From contig NC_012438.1 in the NCBI RefSeq assembly GCF_000021545.1, positions 1,300,003 through 1,364,002 on the forward strand: 64,000 bases of DNA, written 5' to 3'. The notes below the pieces were generated by a model, which saw only the letters and a program-made list of their open reading frames with translations, did no database searches and was not told the DNA's origin. This document shows positions 61,941-64,000 of this stretch, piece after piece; the first letter of the stretch is position 1; each line of letters begins with the position of its first letter. Both the position numbers and the translations under genes were made by a program. The DNA is from Sulfurihydrogenibium azorense Az-Fu1. GTDB lineage: Bacteria > Aquificota > Aquificia > Aquificales > Hydrogenothermaceae.

Positions 61941-63041
61941 TGTATAAGTTTCAATACACAGTGAACACCTACCCCTTTAAAATAATTTCAACAAAAACAG
62001 GAGGTAGGTTATATGAAAGGTATTATAGGAACCCCTATGTATATGACAACACTCTTTCCTAAAAAACTATCAAACAAGATTAAAGACATTCCTTTAACAA
62101 AAGAAGCCAAAAAAAGACTAAAATGGATACAGCACTACCAAGATACAAAAAATATATCCAAAACCTGCAGATACTTCGGAATATCAAGAACTACCTTCTA
62201 TAAATGGTTTGAAAGATACAAAAAAGACGGACTTGAAGGACTTCTTGATAGACCTAAAACACCAAAAAACACAAGAAAACCAACTATAAGAAATCAGTAC
62301 AGAGAACAAATAATAAAAGTCAGGAAACAAAACCCAACTTGGAGCAAAGAAAAAATATCGGCATATCTACAAGAAGAAAAAAACATAAAAGTATCACCAT
62401 CTACAGTGTATAAAGTATTAAAAGAAGAAGGATTAATAGAGAGAACAAAATCAATTAAAATACAAAACAAAAGAAAAAAGAGTATAAAGAAGAAAAGGAC
62501 AAAAAGAGGCTTGCAAGCACAAGCCCCAGGGGATGTAGTACAAATAGACGTAAAACACCTGAACATCGCAGGTGCAACATATTACCAATTCACAGCTATA
62601 GATAAGTATAGCAGATTTTGTTTTGCACGGGTATATGAAAGTAAAAATTCAAAGAAAACAAAAGAATTTTATATTGAGTTAAATGAGTATTTTGAATTTG
62701 AGATAAAGAGGGTACAAACAGATAACGGGAGTGAGTTTTTAGGGGAGTTTAACAAGTATTTAACGGATATAGGAGTGGAGCATTACTTTAGCTATCCAAG
62801 GAGTCCAAAGACTAATGGTGTTGTAGAAAGATTGATAAGGACAATAGAAGAGGAGTTATGGTTGATAGAGGGATTAGATTACACATTAGAGGAGATGAAT
62901 AAGAAGTTAAGGAAGTATGTAAGGAAGTACAATTTTATAAGGCCACATCATTCTTTAGGATACAAAAGACCAGCAGACATTGTTTATGGAGTATGATAAA
63001 ATTTTTAGGTGAAGGTGTTCACGATGTATAGAACTCATACA
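61941..63041 (+). mobile_element. IS481-type insertion sequence, copy B (1101 bp)
   Basis: Same length and ends as copy A (26003-27103) in opposite orientation: TGTATAAGTTTCAATACAC at the left and CTCATACA at the right. Flanking bases are ...AACCCA and TCTTCTT..., which do not repeat, so a target duplication is absent. It separates the FNR-type box from the rest of the nor operon. Confidence 0.95.
62013..62996 (+). CDS. IS481-type DDE transposase, copy B
   Basis: The protein is identical to copy A (327 residues, D179, D237, E272, N-terminal helix-turn-helix, C-terminal PHHSLGYKRPADIV). AGGAGG sits before the ATG. It reads away from the nor operon, on the opposite strand. The perfect identity over 327 codons points to very recent movement. 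Confidence 0.95.
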   Translation: MKGIIGTPMYMTTLFPKKLSNKIKDIPLTKEAKKRLKWIQHYQDTKNISKTCRYFGISRTTFYKWFERYKKDGLEGLLDRPKTPKNTRKPTIRNQYREQIIKVRKQNPTWSKEKISAYLQEEKNIKVSPSTVYKVLKEEGLIERTKSIKIQNKRKKSIKKKRTKRGLQAQAPGDVVQIDVKHLNIAGATYYQFTAIDKYSRFCFARVYESKNSKKTKEFYIELNEYFEFEIKRVQTDNGSEFLGEFNKYLTDIGVEHYFSYPRSPKTNGVVERLIRTIEEELWLIEGLDYTLEEMNKKLRKYVRKYNFIRPHHSLGYKRPADIVYGV

Positions 63042-63059
63042 TCTTCTTGATAGACCCAT

Positions 63060-63252
63060 TTCACTAACCTCCGTTTAATTTAATAGTTGGGTTTTTAACT
63101 AAATATAAATGTAATTAAAATTAAAAACAATATCTAAATTTAAAACAAAAATATCTGAAATTATATTACTTTTGTTATATAATTTAAGTCATTGATTTAA
63201 ATCAAGACATTTTTTTATTGAATAAAAAAATTGGGAACCGGAGGAGGTTCCC
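63060..63252. promoter_or_regulatory. nor operon upstream region and hairpin ribosome site
   Basis: A 193-bp AT-rich gap. For the minus strand it holds the FNR-type box at 63192-63205 and TAATAT at 63168-63163, where a -10 would sit if the box is at -41.5. For the plus strand it holds a perfect GGGAACC / GGTTCCC hairpin (63233-63252) with GGAGGA in its loop, ending at an ATG at 63253. Confidence 0.6.
63192..63205. promoter_or_regulatory. FNR-type box, nor operon side
   Basis: TTGATTTAAATCAA is a perfect TTGAT-N4-ATCAA palindrome, the consensus of FNR and NnrR/Dnr-type regulators. It lies 133-146 bp before the nor operon start codon. Confidence 0.75.
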
Positions 63253-63351
63253 ATGGGAGAAAACAAATGTAAAAGGAGGTGTGGTGGAACTTACATTTAT
63301 ATTTTATTGATAAGTTTTAACTTAATCATTGATTTTTATCAAAAATTTTAA
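63253..63351 (+). CDS. Possible 32-residue micro-ORF with hairpin ribosome site
   Basis: ATG 63253 opens 32 codons: a basic, cysteine-containing start (MGENKCKRRCGG) and a hydrophobic stretch (TYIYILLISFNLIIDF). Its GGAGGAGG ribosome site is in the loop and 3' arm of the 63233-63252 hairpin. The FNR-type box at 63329-63342 lies inside its last codons, so it may instead be a leader or a coincidence. No homologue is known to me. Confidence 0.3.
   Translation: MGENKCKRRCGGTYIYILLISFNLIIDFYQKF
63329..63342 (+). promoter_or_regulatory. FNR-type box upstream of glutamate dehydrogenase
   Basis: TTGATTTTTATCAA is a second perfect TTGAT-N4-ATCAA box. A TATATT at 63366-63371 puts the box centre about 42 bp before the expected start site, the class II activator position. 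Confidence 0.7.
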
Positions 63352-63406
63352 TAATAAAATGATAGTATATTTAGATTTAAAATTATTTTGTATATGTGAG
63401 GGTTAA

Positions 63407-64000
63407 ATGGAGAATTTTACAACGTCTACTTTCGAAAAAATAAAAAGTATTATTAATTATTTTTCAATTGCTACTGAGGAAAAAAATTCTTTACTTGAGA
63501 TACTTAAATATCCAGATATATCTTTTGAGTTTTCAATCTACTTAAAAAAAGAAAATCAAATAAAAAGTATTAAGGCTTATAGAGTACTTCATAACTCTTT
63601 GAACGGACCATACAAAGGAGGATTAAGAATATCTCAAGATATAACTTACCAAGAACTTTTAGAATTATCTACGCTCATGACTTTAAAAAATGCTTTACTT
63701 GATATTCCTTTTGGTGGTTCAAAAGGCGGAATTTCAATTGGTTCAAAATCTCTAACATTGGAAGAAAAAGAACTAATCATAAGAGAATATGTAAGAAAGT
63801 TAAGTAAATATATTGACGAGTATACTGATATTCCTGCTCCTGATATGAACACAGATGAGTATGATATGAACGTTTTCTTTGATGAATATTCAAAAATAAA
63901 GGGAAAGCCAGTTTATGCTATAGTTACTGGAAAATCTCCTGAACTAAAAGGCATTGAATATAGGAAGTTTTCTACGGGATATGGTGTTGCTTATATAACC
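63407..64000 (+). CDS. gdhA: Glutamate dehydrogenase family protein, 5' part
   Basis: The first 198 codons of a Glu/Leu/Phe/Val dehydrogenase, cut by the window edge. KAYRVLHNSLNGPYKGGLR has the PYKGGLR substrate site, LMTLKNALLDIPFGGSKGG supplies the K and GG loop, and IPAPDMNTDEYDMNVFFDEY is the catalytic-Asp region. Then FSTGYGVAYI begins the nucleotide domain. It converts 2-oxoglutarate and ammonia to glutamate, or the reverse. GAGGG precedes ATG 63407. The FNR-type box points to oxygen-linked or nitrogen-oxide-linked control. Confidence 0.9.
   Translation, partial: MENFTTSTFEKIKSIINYFSIATEEKNSLLEILKYPDISFEFSIYLKKENQIKSIKAYRVLHNSLNGPYKGGLRISQDITYQELLELSTLMTLKNALLDIPFGGSKGGISIGSKSLTLEEKELIIREYVRKLSKYIDEYTDIPAPDMNTDEYDMNVFFDEYSKIKGKPVYAIVTGKSPELKGIEYRKFSTGYGVAYIT

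Larger units (their letters stand above)
61817..63059 (-). pseudogene. Small membrane protein gene split by IS copy B
   Basis: The minus-strand start (ATG 63059-63057, CGGAGG 8 nt before) opens MGLSRR at 63059-63042 and runs into the right end of IS copy B. Beyond the left IS end, 61940-61817 continues a hydrophobic peptide beginning GLKKAVIIVILAGIPIVLTV and ending LLLKSLM-stop. The two parts lack a target duplication, so some bases may be missing and the frames need not meet. The intact gene would encode a short membrane protein of about 50 residues, first in the nor operon. The right end of the peptide could be re-initiated from a TTG inside the IS end. Confidence 0.7.

Noticed and set aside
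26003-63041. Inversion between IS copies A and B as the cause of B's missing duplication
   Set aside because: Such an inversion would scramble copy A's flanks too, yet A keeps a perfect TGAAT pair.
61936-63046. A target-site duplication at IS copy B
   Set aside because: Flanks ACCCA and TCTTC differ; no direct repeat in any register I tried.
1-64000. tRNA, rRNA, riboswitch and prophage genes
   Set aside because: I found no cloverleaf, rRNA or known riboswitch core on reading both strands, and no phage structural genes; a covariance search would be needed to exclude small RNAs.

Overview
The window is AT-rich, densely packed DNA whose genes often overlap by a few bases. It looks like a chromosome segment of a thermophilic, chemolithotrophic Aquificales bacterium, most likely the Hydrogenothermaceae (Sulfurihydrogenibium-like). 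This is inferred from gene content (BioW, large sulfur-type molybdoenzymes, a quinol NO reductase, superoxide reductase beside a superoxide dismutase, a GyrA with a degenerate GyrA box) and from lysine/isoleucine-rich proteins. No database search was possible.

Layout. 1-1091: the trailer end of a CRISPR array (17 repeats, 16 spacers, no cas genes here). 1204-5026 (+): an overlapping string panB, tsaC-like, hot-dog thioesterase, bioW, bioH-like, bioC-like, i.e. pantothenate and pimelate/biotin genes carrying two pimelate routes. 5010-19082 (-): a 14-kb respiratory sulfur cluster. It reads from the right as periplasmic rhodanese, YeeE/YedE transporter, a type II DMSO-reductase-family enzyme (alpha lacking its N-terminus, beta, gamma fused to cytochrome c), a small exported protein, then a TtrBCA/PsrABC-like complex (FeS protein, NrfD, Tat-exported molybdoprotein), a TorD chaperone and a ferredoxin. 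The same 19-bp element sits 51-52 bp upstream of the first gene of each half. 19399-25937: gyrA, a small membrane protein, a perfect 954-bp tandem duplication carrying a short FAD protein, a coiled-coil protein and pepA. 26003-27103: IS481-type element copy A with a 5-bp target duplication.

27159-28463: divergent superoxide reductase and superoxide dismutase around a Fur/PerR-like palindrome; the dismutase has two credible starts (Tat-exported and cytosolic). 28692-36725 (-): iscA-type, sppA, proB, trmI, a P-type ATPase pseudogene with three lesions, xer recombinase, ubiX. 36791-39948 (+): rsmD, coaD, lptE-like, holA, lptB. 39945-44642 (-): DUF6394-like protein, K+ channel, ribE, slt, rluD-type synthase. 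44959-52879 (+): an acetate module of acs, porin, DUF485, actP, a cNMP/CBS/nucleotidyltransferase regulator and a DEDDh exonuclease; one palindrome type recurs four times before acs and twice before the porin. 52965-58206 (+): dsbC-like, an orphan ABC ATPase, rng, bamD, rsfS, murI. 58203-63059 (-): an NmrA-like protein and a quinol NO-reductase operon whose first small gene is split by IS copy B. 63192-64000: two perfect FNR-type boxes, a possible micro-ORF and the 5' part of a glutamate dehydrogenase gene.

Overall this is mostly housekeeping DNA with three respiratory or carbon modules and several marks of recent change: an exact tandem duplication, two identical IS copies, an IS-split gene, a fresh pseudogene and a truncated catalytic subunit. 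The best candidates for undescribed biology are the twin-promoter sulfur cluster, the dual-start dismutase, the mirrored leaderless promoters between ubiX and rsmD, and the repeated operator of the acetate module.
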